Numbered from the stretch's first letter, positions 43,594 through 52,902 are shown. The stretch: DNA of 64,000 nucleotides from JAFMPW01 sp041743085 (GCA_041743085.1 JBGTNL010000019.1:271665-335664), one strand, 5' to 3'. A program made the numbers and translations. Notes: a model not told the origin generated them from the letters alone.

Positions 43594-45708
43594 ATGGGAC
43601 CAATGAAAAATAGTACAAAGCAATTTAAGTACGTTGACTTCCTCTGGAACGATAAAAAAGCGGCCGCATTGGGCGATGACCAAGTCGAACTTTTCCTATA
43701 CCGCTCCAACATATTGGGAAGCGATTTACGGATTACCAATTATGGCGGCGGAAACACCAGTTGCAAGACCATCGAAAAAGATCCTTTGACCAATGAAGAG
43801 GTGGAGATTATGTGGATCAAAGGCTCCGGAGGTGACATTGGCACGTTGACCAAAGCGGGTACTGCCGGGCTCTACACCGAAAGGCTTCGGAAACTTAAAA
43901 ACGTTTATGGCGGTTTGAAGGATGAAGATCGCATGGTGGGGCTTTTTGACCATTGTATCTATGATCTGGATAGTAAGGCGCCCTCGATAGATACCCCCTT
44001 ACACGGATTGCTTCCTTTTAAGCACATAGACCACCTGCACCCCGATGCCCTTATTGCGGTAGCGGCAGCCAGGGACAGTGAAAAAGTGACCAAGGAGATA
44101 TGGGGCGATACCATGGGTTGGGTGCCCTGGCAACGACCCGGTTTCGATTTGGGCCTGCAATTGGAAAAATGTTTAAATGACAACCCGGGAATCCGCGGTA
44201 TTGTCCTGGGCAGTCACGGACTTTTTACCTGGGGCGATACTTCCTACGAATGTTATATGAACAGTCTGGAAGTCATTGAAATGGCCTCCGAATATATCGA
44301 AAACAAGATTAAGGAAAACGGGAGTGTTTTTGGAGGACAAAAAACCGAAAGCCTTCCCAAGGACCAACGCCATGAAAAGGCAGCTCAGTTGATGCCGATG
44401 CTCAGGGGTTTGTGTTCTTCCGAGAACAGGATGATAGGTCACTTTAATGACAGTGATGTGGTACTGGAATATATTAATAGCAACGACCTGGAGCGATTGG
44501 CACCAATGGGCACATCATGCCCTGACCACTTTTTAAGGACCAAAATTCAGCCTTTAGTGCTCCAATTAGATAGCAAGGAAGATCTTTCGGATACAAAAGC
44601 AGTTCTCAACAAATTAAAACCTGCCTTTGCGGCATACAGAAAAGAATATCAAGATTACTACAACAAACATAAGCGGGACAACAGCCCCGCCGTGAGAGAT
44701 GCCAACCCTGTTATCATCATCTATCCCGGTGTGGGAATGTTCAGCTTTGCAAAAAATAAACAGACGGCGCGCGTCGCCAATGAATTTTATGTCAACGCCA
44801 TCAATGTAATGCGGGGGGCAGAAGCCATTTCCGAATATACTTCGTTGCCAAGACAGGAAGCTTTCGATATTGAATATTGGCTGCTGGAGGAAGCAAAATT
44901 GCAACGCATGCCAAAAGAAAAACCCTTGTCCAGAAAAGTAGCGGTGGTTACCGGGGCAGGCGGAGGTATCGGTAAGGCAATTGCGGATAAATTGGCGGTG
45001 GAAGGCGCCAATGTGGTATTGACCGATATTGCCGAAGACCGGCTAAAAGAGGCGGTTGGAACATATGGCAGGGATATCGCAAGCTACGCCATCTGTGATG
45101 TAACCAAAAGCGATTCAATTGCCGATGCCTACAAAAAGGCCTGTCTGGAATTTGGTGGGGTCGATATTGTGGTGCACAGTGCCGGTTTGGCGATTTCAAA
45201 ACCCCTCGAAGAGACCACGGAAAAAGATTGGGACCTTCTTCAGAATGTACTGGTAAAAGGGCAATTTGAACTTGCCAAACAAGCGGTCGCAATTATGCGC
45301 AAACAAGGTCTGGGTGGCGACATTATTAGCATAGCCAGTAAAAATGGTTTGGTCGCAGGTCCCAACAATGTAGGCTATGGGACATCCAAGGCCGCCCAAC
45401 AGCACATGGCCCGCTTATTGGCCGCAGAGCTGGGCGGTGATAAAATTCGGGTGAACACAATTAATCCTGATGGGGTTATTGTAGGGAGCAAAATATGGGA
45501 AGGTGACTGGGCCGAAGGCCGTGCCAAAGCCTACGGAATTACCGTCGAAGAACTTCCGGCACATTATGCCAAACGCAATCTGTTGAACGAAATTATTTAT
45601 CCTGAAGATGTTGCCAACGGGGTCTTCGCCTGCGTGGGGATCCTTGATAAGACTACGGGAAATATTATCAATGTCGACGGCGGAATGGCCAACGCATTTG
45701 TACGCTAA
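43594..45708 (+). CDS. rhaEW: Bifunctional rhamnulose-1-phosphate aldolase/dehydrogenase
   Basis: A 704-residue fusion. Residues about 15-430 are a class II aldolase domain (N-Y-G-G-G-N-T-S-C near 49-57; G-S-H-G-L-F-T-W-G near 207-215 and other metal His), which splits L-rhamnulose 1-phosphate into dihydroxyacetone phosphate and L-lactaldehyde. Residues about 448-700 are a short-chain dehydrogenase (V-T-G-A-G-G-G-I-G near 452-460, Y-G-T-S-K-A catalytic pair) that oxidises lactaldehyde to L-lactate. First gene of the rhamnose operon; a start four codons later is possible. Confidence 0.92.
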   Translation: MGPMKNSTKQFKYVDFLWNDKKAAALGDDQVELFLYRSNILGSDLRITNYGGGNTSCKTIEKDPLTNEEVEIMWIKGSGGDIGTLTKAGTAGLYTERLRKLKNVYGGLKDEDRMVGLFDHCIYDLDSKAPSIDTPLHGLLPFKHIDHLHPDALIAVAAARDSEKVTKEIWGDTMGWVPWQRPGFDLGLQLEKCLNDNPGIRGIVLGSHGLFTWGDTSYECYMNSLEVIEMASEYIENKIKENGSVFGGQKTESLPKDQRHEKAAQLMPMLRGLCSSENRMIGHFNDSDVVLEYINSNDLERLAPMGTSCPDHFLRTKIQPLVLQLDSKEDLSDTKAVLNKLKPAFAAYRKEYQDYYNKHKRDNSPAVRDANPVIIIYPGVGMFSFAKNKQTARVANEFYVNAINVMRGAEAISEYTSLPRQEAFDIEYWLLEEAKLQRMPKEKPLSRKVAVVTGAGGGIGKAIADKLAVEGANVVLTDIAEDRLKEAVGTYGRDIASYAICDVTKSDSIADAYKKACLEFGGVDIVVHSAGLAISKPLEETTEKDWDLLQNVLVKGQFELAKQAVAIMRKQGLGGDIISIASKNGLVAGPNNVGYGTSKAAQQHMARLLAAELGGDKIRVNTINPDGVIVGSKIWEGDWAEGRAKAYGITVEELPAHYAKRNLLNEIIYPEDVANGVFACVGILDKTTGNIINVDGGMANAFVR

Positions 45709-45794
45709 TGTTAATTGTTTCAGTTAGTTTTTTAAGACCTCCATAGGTGAATTGAACCATGGGAATTATTCCGCGATAAGTTTACAACACGCCG

Positions 45795-47075
45795 ATGAAA
45801 ATAGATAGAAGCAGACTTGACGATAACAATCAAAAAGACATTGTCCAACACAACGAACGCTTTGATTTTTTATCGAACATAATTTCAAAAAAAGGGCATA
45901 ATGTTAATGCGCTTGTCAAAAGGCTACAAGACTTTCAGGTTGCCATACCAAGCTGGGCCCTTGGTGCCGGGGGCACTCGTTTCGGACGTTTCGGTTTTCA
46001 GGGGGAACCCGCTACTTTAGGGCAAAAAATAGAGGATGTGGGCATCTTGCACGCACTTACGCAAACGGCGGGAGCCATATCGTTGCATATACCCTGGGAC
46101 GTTCCCAACGACGTTGATGCGGTTAAAGCTTTGGCCGCTTCTCATGATCTGGTATTTGATGCTGTCAACTCCAACACCTTTCAGGACCAAAAAAATGCCA
46201 AGGAAAGCTATAGGTTCGGTTCGCTGAGCAATACAAGCAAAGCGGTCCGTGAACAAGCTATCGGGCACAATATTAACGTGATAAAAATCGGGGATAAGCT
46301 GGGTTCCAAAAGCCTGACGGTTTGGTTGGCAGACGGGACGAATTTCCCTGGTCAAAATAATTTTCAGAGCGCTCTGGAACATACCCAGGACAGTTTAAAG
46401 AAAATCTACAAATCGCTTCCTGCCGACTGGAAACTTTTAATTGAGTACAAACCTTACGAACCGAATTTTTACAGCACCGTAATCCAGGATTGGGGTACCT
46501 CCTTTATGCTTGCAAATACGTGCGGCGATAAAGCCTATACCCTGGTAGATCTGGGGCACCATCTGCCGAATACAAATATAGAGCAGATCGTCTCGACGTT
46601 GATGCTAAAGGGCAAACTGGGCGGTTTTCATTTTAATGACAGCAAATACGGGGATGATGATCTGACGGTGGGCAGTGTAAAACCTTATGCGCTGTTCTTA
46701 ATTTTCAACGCCCTGGTCTACGGAATGGAAAACAATCCACAAAATCCATATCCCGCATGGATGATCGATGCCAGTCATAATATCAAGGATCCCCTGGAAG
46801 ATCTGATTCAGTCACTGGAAGCCATACAGGAAGCCCATGCCAAAGCCCTCCTCGTTGACCAAAATCTTTTAACGCACGCTCAGGAAAATCACGATGTGGT
46901 CAAATGCCAGGAAATTCTTCAGGATGCCTATCGAACCGATGTTAGGCCATTACTTGAAAGGGCAAGACTGAATCGCGGAGGGGCAATAAGCCCTGTCGAA
47001 ACCTATCGTTCATTGAACATCAGAGAACGTCTCATTAAGGAAAGGGGAGCCAATTCGGTTGCGTCCGGACTATAA
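45795..47075 (+). CDS. rhaI: L-rhamnose isomerase, RhaI type
   Basis: A 426-residue TIM-barrel metal enzyme that converts L-rhamnose to L-rhamnulose. Shown by A-L-G-A-G-G-T-R-F-G-R-F near 56-67, the metal ligands in L-L-I-E-Y-K-P-Y-E-P (Glu near 217), D-L-G-H-H near 254-258, H-F-N-D-S-K-Y-G-D-D-D near 278-288 and I-D-A-S-H-N-I-K near 323-330. The size and motifs match the Pseudomonas stutzeri-type enzyme rather than E. coli RhaA. It lies 86 bp after the aldolase and just before the kinase. Confidence 0.92.
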   Translation: MKIDRSRLDDNNQKDIVQHNERFDFLSNIISKKGHNVNALVKRLQDFQVAIPSWALGAGGTRFGRFGFQGEPATLGQKIEDVGILHALTQTAGAISLHIPWDVPNDVDAVKALAASHDLVFDAVNSNTFQDQKNAKESYRFGSLSNTSKAVREQAIGHNINVIKIGDKLGSKSLTVWLADGTNFPGQNNFQSALEHTQDSLKKIYKSLPADWKLLIEYKPYEPNFYSTVIQDWGTSFMLANTCGDKAYTLVDLGHHLPNTNIEQIVSTLMLKGKLGGFHFNDSKYGDDDLTVGSVKPYALFLIFNALVYGMENNPQNPYPAWMIDASHNIKDPLEDLIQSLEAIQEAHAKALLVDQNLLTHAQENHDVVKCQEILQDAYRTDVRPLLERARLNRGGAISPVETYRSLNIRERLIKERGANSVASGL

Positions 47076-47085
47076 CCCCAGCACA

Positions 47086-48459
47086 ATGAAAACCAAGGTA
47101 ACGGCTGTATTCGATGTTGGAAAGACCAATAAAAAGTTCTTTCTTTTTGATGCAGATTATCAAGAGGTCTATCGCGAATACAGCTGCTTTGATCCCATTG
47201 AGGACGAAGACGGGTACCCTGCCGAAAATTTAAGTGCCCTTCAGGTTTGGCTGAAAGAAGTATTTAACAGAACACTGAGTGCCGAGGAATTCGATATAAC
47301 GGCCATCAACTTTTCTACCTATGGAGCCAGTCTGGTACATTTGGATGAAAACGGTGAAGTGTTCACGCCCCTTTACAACTATACCAAGCCCATGGATCAA
47401 AAATTAATGGATTCATTCTACGAAAAATACGGCCCGGAGACGGAGTTTGCCAAAAGCACCGGGTCTTCGAACTCCGGGATGCTGAATTCCGGAATGCAGC
47501 TCTACTGGTTAAAATACACCAAACCCGAAATCTTTAAAAAGATTGCCTGTTCATTGCACCTTCCGCAATATATAAGCTATGTATTTACAGGAATTCCTCT
47601 GAGCGAGTATACGAGTATCGGATGCCATACCGCACTATGGGATTATGCAAAAAAAGACTACCATAATTGGGTATATCAGGAACGCATAGACCGCATTCTC
47701 CCCCCTATCGTTTCCACCGAAACCAGTATCAATATGAACTATAACGGCAAACGGATAAAGATAGGGGTTGGTGTACATGATAGTTCCGCCGCCCTATTAC
47801 CATACGTGCGGAGCGTTAAAAAGAAGTTTATTTTGGTTTCCACCGGTACATGGAGTATTGCCCTGAATCCCTTTACAGAAAAATTATTGTCAGAGGACGA
47901 TATTGAAAAAGATTGTATCAACTACATGCTGATCAACGGGAAGCCGGTGAGATCGAGCCGTCTCTTCCTAGGCAATGAGTATAGCCTTCAGGTAAAAGAA
48001 CTCTCCAAAAAGTTCCGCGTACCCGAAGATTACCATAAAGGTGTGATGTTCAATTACGATACCTTCCTGGAAATTATTAAGGATTTTCAATACTCCTTTC
48101 GGTGGATAAGCTTTTCTGAAAAGAATATGCCGTCGGAAACCAAATACCATTACGACAGGTTCGAACATGCATATCACCAGTTGATGATTGAGCTCGTTTT
48201 GCTCCAGGTAAAAAGCATCAGGACTGCGGCTGGTGGGGATAGCATCGAAAAATTATATATCGATGGTGGTTTCAGTGATAACGATGTTTATATTAAATTG
48301 GTCTCCCATTATCTGCGGAATATGGAACTGCGGACAACCGACTCCTCCTTGGGTTCGGCCCTGGGTGCCGCTATCGCCATTTCCGATGTGGAACTGAACT
48401 CCAAATTTTTGAAAAAGAATTATTCGTTAAAAAAACATATTCCTTTCATTTTAAAATAG
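47086..48459 (+). CDS. rhaB: Rhamnulokinase, FGGY family
   Basis: A 457-residue FGGY carbohydrate kinase that makes L-rhamnulose 1-phosphate. The ATP-phosphate loop is F-D-V-G-K-T-N-K-K near 9-17, catalytic Asp lies in the V-H-D-S-S-A-A-L stretch near 228-235, and V-S-T-G-T-W-S near 250-256 is the second phosphate loop; I-D-G-G-F-S-D near 393-399 closes the site. ATG 47086 is preferred to an in-frame ATG nine codons earlier that overlaps the isomerase. Ten bases separate it from the lactate dehydrogenase gene. Confidence 0.92.
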   Translation: MKTKVTAVFDVGKTNKKFFLFDADYQEVYREYSCFDPIEDEDGYPAENLSALQVWLKEVFNRTLSAEEFDITAINFSTYGASLVHLDENGEVFTPLYNYTKPMDQKLMDSFYEKYGPETEFAKSTGSSNSGMLNSGMQLYWLKYTKPEIFKKIACSLHLPQYISYVFTGIPLSEYTSIGCHTALWDYAKKDYHNWVYQERIDRILPPIVSTETSINMNYNGKRIKIGVGVHDSSAALLPYVRSVKKKFILVSTGTWSIALNPFTEKLLSEDDIEKDCINYMLINGKPVRSSRLFLGNEYSLQVKELSKKFRVPEDYHKGVMFNYDTFLEIIKDFQYSFRWISFSEKNMPSETKYHYDRFEHAYHQLMIELVLLQVKSIRTAAGGDSIEKLYIDGGFSDNDVYIKLVSHYLRNMELRTTDSSLGSALGAAIAISDVELNSKFLKKNYSLKKHIPFILK

Positions 48460-48468
48460 ACTGATCCT

Positions 48469-49620
48469 ATGGCCATGGAATTCAACACTGCTTACCCATC
48501 GGTAGACGACCTGAGAAACAGGGCCATGAAACGCATTCCCAAATTCGCCTTTGAATATTTGGATGGCGGCTGTAACGAAGATGTAAGTATATGGCGAAAT
48601 ACTGCCGAGATACGAAAAGTTCAGCTACAACCGCGCTATCTCCGTAACTATGGCGAAAGTTCTACAAAAACAAAAGTGCTGGGTATGGAGTTCGATGTCC
48701 CTTTCGGCATTGCACCTGTTGGCCTTCAAGGTCTGATGTGGCCAAATTCCCCTGAAATTTTGGCAAAAGCGGCGCTCAGACACAATGTACCCTTCATCCT
48801 GAGTACGGTCACCACAATGAATATTGAACGTGCCAGTGAACTGACGGAGGGGAATGCGTGGTTTCAACTCTATAATCCGGTGGAAGATGAGCTTCGCGAT
48901 GATATTATCAATCGTGCAGCCGCGGCTGGATGCCCTGTTTTGGTATTGCTATGCGATGTCCCCACTTTCGGGTATAGACCACGCGACATCCGCAATGGCC
49001 TTGCATTGCCCCCCAAAATGTCGCTCACCAATATTCTTCAGATCTTAGCAAAACCGGTCTGGGCCTACAATACCCTAAAATACGGCCAACCTACTTTTGA
49101 AACCTTAAAGCCATATACTCCGGAAGGACTCAACCTAAGCCAATTGGGCCAATTTATGGACAAAACCTTCTCCGGTCGCCTGAACGAAGAAAAAATAAAG
49201 CCGATCCGGGATAAATGGAAAGGAAAACTGGTATTAAAAGGTGTGGCATCGGAACAGGATACCCAAGATGCAATCCGCATGGGCTTTGACGGTATTATCG
49301 TTTCCAACCACGGCGGAAGACAACTTGATGCCGCGCAATCCACCATTGGTTCGTTGCAGGAGATTACCAAAAAATACGAAAACCAGATTGAGATTATGAT
49401 GGACAGCGGGCTGCGCTCGGGTCCTGATATTGCGCGAGCGATAGCCAGTGGGGCAAAATTCACCTTTATGGGCCGCGCATTTCTATATGGTGCCGGCGCA
49501 TTGGGTAATGAGGGTGGGAACCATACCATAACCATTTTGAAAACACAGTTCAAACAGGTGATGGACCAACTCTGCTGTGAGCGGGTTGAAGATCTGCCAA
49601 AACATTTGATAACCGACTAA
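48469..49620 (+). CDS. lldD: FMN-dependent L-lactate dehydrogenase / alpha-hydroxy-acid oxidase
   Basis: A 383-residue FMN enzyme of the alpha-hydroxy-acid dehydrogenase family. Y-L-D-G-G-C-N-E-D near 30-38 and P-F-G-I-A-P-V-G near 78-85 start the barrel; catalytic His281 stands in S-N-H-G-G-R-Q-L-D, followed by M-D-S-G-L-R-S-G near 311-318 for FMN phosphate. In this operon it should turn the L-lactate from rhamnose into pyruvate, linked to the respiratory chain. Ten-base spacing on both sides supports one transcript. Confidence 0.9.
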   Translation: MAMEFNTAYPSVDDLRNRAMKRIPKFAFEYLDGGCNEDVSIWRNTAEIRKVQLQPRYLRNYGESSTKTKVLGMEFDVPFGIAPVGLQGLMWPNSPEILAKAALRHNVPFILSTVTTMNIERASELTEGNAWFQLYNPVEDELRDDIINRAAAAGCPVLVLLCDVPTFGYRPRDIRNGLALPPKMSLTNILQILAKPVWAYNTLKYGQPTFETLKPYTPEGLNLSQLGQFMDKTFSGRLNEEKIKPIRDKWKGKLVLKGVASEQDTQDAIRMGFDGIIVSNHGGRQLDAAQSTIGSLQEITKKYENQIEIMMDSGLRSGPDIARAIASGAKFTFMGRAFLYGAGALGNEGGNHTITILKTQFKQVMDQLCCERVEDLPKHLITD

Positions 49621-49630
49621 CCAAACCATA

Positions 49631-51046
49631 ATGGCACTCAACAAACGCGAGGAAGAAGTAATAGAGGGAATTGTAGGCGGGGAATTCGAAAGGGAACCCG
49701 TGCCCCAATCGAAACTAAAAAGCTGGAAAAGCTTTTTGGGAATGTACGCCGGCGAACATGCCGCGGGCACCGAATTTATGATTGGGCCTTTGTTTTTGAC
49801 AGCAGGTGTAAGTGCCTTTGATTTGATTATCGGTCTGCTGTTAGGCAATCTGTTGGCAGTGCTAAGCTGGCGTTTTCTTACCGCGGAAATTGCTGTAAAA
49901 AACCGATTGACCCTTTACTACCAGCTCGAAAAAATCTGTGGAAAAAAATTGGTGATAGGGTATAATCTGGCAAATGGAATACTGTTTTGTTTCCTTGCCG
50001 GCGCCATGATAACAGTTTCAGCGACCGCAATCGGAATTCCGTTCGATATGGAAATGCCAAAACTGACCGACACCCTGCCCAATGGGGCCACCTGGGTTAT
50101 CATAGTGATCATAATAGGTGCGGTAATCTCATTGATCGCGTCAAAAGGATACGATACCGTTTCAAAAGCGGCCAATTGGATGTCGCCCGTAATTGTCTTG
50201 GCTTTCATCGCCTGTGGCATAGTGGCGCTGAACCAATTGGGCGTCAAAAGTTTCTCCGATTTTTGGAATCTCTGGGGCGAAGGCTCGGAACCTTTCCCGG
50301 GCCAAATCAAATATACGTTTTGGCATGTACTCGTATGGTCATGGTTCGCCAATGCAGCGATGCACATAGGTATGTCCGATCTGTCGGTTTTCAGGTTCGC
50401 CAAAAATCCAAATTCGGGCTGGACTACGGCCGCCGGAATGTACGTTGGACATTATATGGCATGGATAGCAGCCGCCCTTCTCTATGCGGTGTATCTAAAA
50501 TCCCCTGAGGCACAAGCCTTTTTGTCGAATGGGGAAGCTCCTCCCGTGGCTCCCGGGCCATTGGCAAATAATGCCATTGGTATCTTTGGTATCATTGCGG
50601 TAGTTTTAGCGGGTTGGACGACGGCCAACCCGACAATCTATAGGGCCGGACTAGCTTTTCAGGCCATCATTCCAAAGCTGTCGACTTTTTGGGTAACCAT
50701 TTTAGCGGGTACGGTGGCAACCATTGCGGGGCTATTTCCGGCATTTGCCATGAAGCTATTGGGATTCGTGGCTTTATACGGATTCATTCTTGCACCTTTC
50801 GGAGCGATTATCGTTTTTGAGCATTTCTTTTACAGGCGGGCAGGGATCGTGAGGAATTATGCAGGGGTTGCCCATATTACCTTCAATAAATCGGTGTTTT
50901 TAGCCTGGGCAATCAGTTTTGGGCTGTTCTATTTTATATCCGTTCAGTTTGATGTATTTTTATCTTTCGTGACCCTACCGGCATGGGTGCTTTGCGGAGT
51001 TTTGTTTTTGGGTTTCAGTAAATCGTTCCAAAAGAAAATGGTCTAG
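49631..51046 (+). CDS. NCS1-type purine/cytosine permease-family transporter
   Basis: A 471-residue inner-membrane protein with about twelve helices and the cytosine-permease pattern: A-G-E-H-A-A-G-T-E near 39-47 (first helix region), N-L-A-N-G-I-L-F-C-F-L-A-G-A near 111-124, and W-T-T-A-N-P-T-I-Y-R-A-G near 330-341. NCS1 proteins carry nucleobases or related compounds, yet this is the last gene of the rhamnose operon (10 bp after lldD), where a rhamnose transporter is expected. It may therefore move rhamnose or lactate (inference). Confidence 0.82.
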   Translation: MALNKREEEVIEGIVGGEFEREPVPQSKLKSWKSFLGMYAGEHAAGTEFMIGPLFLTAGVSAFDLIIGLLLGNLLAVLSWRFLTAEIAVKNRLTLYYQLEKICGKKLVIGYNLANGILFCFLAGAMITVSATAIGIPFDMEMPKLTDTLPNGATWVIIVIIIGAVISLIASKGYDTVSKAANWMSPVIVLAFIACGIVALNQLGVKSFSDFWNLWGEGSEPFPGQIKYTFWHVLVWSWFANAAMHIGMSDLSVFRFAKNPNSGWTTAAGMYVGHYMAWIAAALLYAVYLKSPEAQAFLSNGEAPPVAPGPLANNAIGIFGIIAVVLAGWTTANPTIYRAGLAFQAIIPKLSTFWVTILAGTVATIAGLFPAFAMKLLGFVALYGFILAPFGAIIVFEHFFYRRAGIVRNYAGVAHITFNKSVFLAWAISFGLFYFISVQFDVFLSFVTLPAWVLCGVLFLGFSKSFQKKMV

Positions 51047-51207
51047 TGTGGTGATTGCTAAGTTGGCTGACTAAATTTTTGTTGCTGTTTTTTCTTTGTG
51101 CAAGGCAAAATTTGCAAGCATAGCAGCGCTACGGTTAAAAATTTTAACGCCGCAGAAAGGAAAAAAAGTGGGGAAAATAGTGAGTGAATTTAGTAATCAC
51201 CACACTA
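51044..51207. repeat. 164-bp inverted-repeat element, copy 2
   Basis: Arms 51044-51061 and 51190-51207 pair over 17 of 18 bases; the left arm begins with the permease stop codon TAG. The inside is a long imperfect palindrome with apex GCATAGCAGCGCTACGG, nearly the same as in copy 1 (3933-4094), while the arms differ. Likely a shared terminator or structured element. Confidence 0.7.
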
Positions 51208-51233
51208 CGTCCATTGGTGTTAGGTCATTAATT

Positions 51234-51359
51234 ATGATTACAAAAGTGAGATTCGTACTGATATCAATTGCAGCTGTTTGTTGCGGTACATGTTTTGGGC
51301 AGGAACGGGGCGATCAAGGACGAAAGGGTATCCAAATACAAATAGCAAATAGCAAATAG
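51234..51359 (+). pseudogene. Signal-peptide remnant of a lost secreted protein
   Basis: ATG 51234 starts M-I-T-K-V-R-F-V-L-I-S-I-A-A-V-C-C, a typical signal peptide ending near C-F-G-Q, then E-R-G-D-Q-G-R-K-G before the frame runs into the heptamer repeat and stops at 51359. Only the N-terminus of an exported protein is left; what it was cannot be told. Confidence 0.5.
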
Positions 51360-51373
51360 CAAATAGCAAATAA
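51339..51373 (+). repeat. Tandem heptamer repeat (CAAATAG)
   Basis: Four exact CAAATAG units followed by one CAAATAA. It lies at the break point of the signal-peptide remnant and 24 bp before dispersed-repeat copy B, a sign of a rearrangement scar. Confidence 0.75.
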
Positions 51374-51396
51374 GTAGTTGAAAAAAATTGAGGCTA

Positions 51397-51678
51397 ACTA
51401 AACCACTCTATGGATTGAAAATCCATGCCTGTCCGTCCTATGGCGGAGGTTTGGATACGCAATGAAATTGCCCGCCTGTATCGGCACGGGCAGGCCCGCC
51501 TGAACGCCAGCCCGACAAGTCATTCTGGCGGGGAACGGGCAGGTTTTGGTTAAATGTTAATCGTTGATATCATACGATCAACGGTTAACCGATAACTATT
51601 AACCTATTCGAAAAAAGTTTTTAGCCCCCCGACCTTCGGGGGGAAGTCTTGCACTAAAGTGCATTGTTTCAACTGACG
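51397..51678 (+). repeat. Long dispersed repeat, copy B
   Basis: Begins ACTAAACCACTCTATGGATT and ends GTTTCAACTGACG like copy A, with a different middle that holds extra palindromes (for example CCCCCCGACCTTCGGGGGG near 51626-51644). Same orientation as copies A and C. Confidence 0.75.
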
Positions 51679-51798
51679 ATTGAGACAAATGATTAAACCG
51701 GTGGATTTACTTTTACGTCCGGTGGGTCAACTTTTATGCATAGAGTTCACTTCTCTCTTTATTGCATTAACCGTCACTGCTAAAAGGATGTAGCTTAG

Positions 51799-52164
51799 AT
51801 GGACTTAAGAAAATCAAAAAAAATGATGAATACTTCATATGAAGATTGTATTAAAGCCTGTCAGCAGTGCCTGGTAGATTGCCAGAATTGCCTGATACAA
51901 ATGGCGGGCAAAGACAGCATGAATGATTGTCCCGTTTGTTGTGCACTTTGTATAGACGCTTGTTTAGCCTGTATTAAGTTTATGATTGCGGACAGCAAAT
52001 ATGCTCCCGAGTACTGCCGGCTGTGCGCTAATGTGTGCCAGTGGTGCGCAGAACAGTGTGGCCAGCACGATCATGACCATTGCGTAGCCTGCGCCAACGC
52101 CTGCGTGAAATGCATGGAGGAATGTCAGAAAATTGCCAATGGAGAGGTTGAAACCGCTTCGTAA
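51799..52164 (+). CDS. Cys-rich four-helix-bundle copper-binding protein (DUF326/Csp type)
   Basis: A 121-residue protein with 21 Cys, nearly all in C-x2-C or C-x3-C spacings along four predicted helices (for example C-I-K-A-C-Q-Q-C near 17-24 and C-R-L-C-A-N-V-C-Q-W-C near 73-83). This is the pattern of bacterial copper storage proteins, which bind many Cu(I) ions inside the bundle. There is no signal peptide, so it would act in the cytoplasm (Csp3-like). It stands alone ahead of a lipoprotein gene. Confidence 0.85.
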   Translation: MDLRKSKKMMNTSYEDCIKACQQCLVDCQNCLIQMAGKDSMNDCPVCCALCIDACLACIKFMIADSKYAPEYCRLCANVCQWCAEQCGQHDHDHCVACANACVKCMEECQKIANGEVETAS

Positions 52165-52230
52165 TTTATGGCCTTTTTTTAAACGAACTATAAAATAACC
52201 AACTATTTAATCTTTTAGAACCCTATAAAA

Positions 52231-52737
52231 ATGAAAAAAAATATTCTTATTATCATCTTTTTTGCCGCTTGTACAATGGTCATGTTTTCGTGCAAGAGTA
52301 ATAAATCGGTAAACATGCCCTCTGAACGGGAAACGGCGGCAAACACAAATATGGAAGAAAGGGAAGACTCGCAATCTGCCAACGGGACCAATGCAAATGA
52401 AACCTCAGCAAAAGAAGCGACTGAGAGTGAAGAGGTCGGAGGTGTGGTGACACAAACCGGAGGTTCCACGGGAGCAGCAGGCAGTGCGCAAATGCCAACT
52501 TCGGGTCAATCTACCGCTTCCACCAAAGACTACGACACCATGTACTCCCAATTGCAAATGACCGAGGAGCAGATACAACAATTCAACATGGGTATGAAAG
52601 AGTTTTCAGAGTCTGTAGCCAAGGACCCCAATGGCGCCATGAGGGGAACGATAGAAAGCGAGCAGGACAGACAGTTGGGTGCTATCCTTACAGATGAGCA
52701 ATTGAGGGCATATGAGGACTGGAAGAAAAATAACTAG
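52231..52737 (+). CDS. Lipoprotein with a low-complexity linker
   Basis: A 168-residue lipoprotein: signal peptide with lipobox V-M-F-S-C (Cys21), a Ser/Thr/Gly/Glu-rich unstructured stretch (about 25-100), and a helical C-terminal domain (Y-D-T-M-Y-S-Q-L-Q-M-T-E-E-Q-I near 103-117, closing D-E-Q-L-R-A-Y-E-D-W). The C-terminal part resembles short helical stress-related domains seen in Bacteroidota, but I cannot name it. It follows the copper-protein gene by 66 bp and might be cotranscribed. Confidence 0.7.
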   Translation: MKKNILIIIFFAACTMVMFSCKSNKSVNMPSERETAANTNMEEREDSQSANGTNANETSAKEATESEEVGGVVTQTGGSTGAAGSAQMPTSGQSTASTKDYDTMYSQLQMTEEQIQQFNMGMKEFSESVAKDPNGAMRGTIESEQDRQLGAILTDEQLRAYEDWKKNN

Positions 52738-52902
52738 TCCCCGGAGGTAAAGCTGAAGTGTGACTTGGCCGGGGGAACCTCCTCCCTGAAAAAAATTCAA
52801 AGTGGAGTGGGTTCTTTTAATCTTTAGAATTCCCCGGTGCTGCGCTGTTTTGTCATTCCCCCAAAAGTGGGAATCCAAATAACAGTATCTCGATTTTTGA
52901 CC

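Noticed and set aside
51096..51233. Upstream extension of the signal-peptide remnant
   Set aside because: The extension runs through the 164-bp inverted-repeat element; only the part from ATG 51234 looks like protein.
51339..51373. Possible CRISPR array at the CAAATAG repeats
   Set aside because: The units are 7 bp with no spacers; it is a simple tandem repeat.
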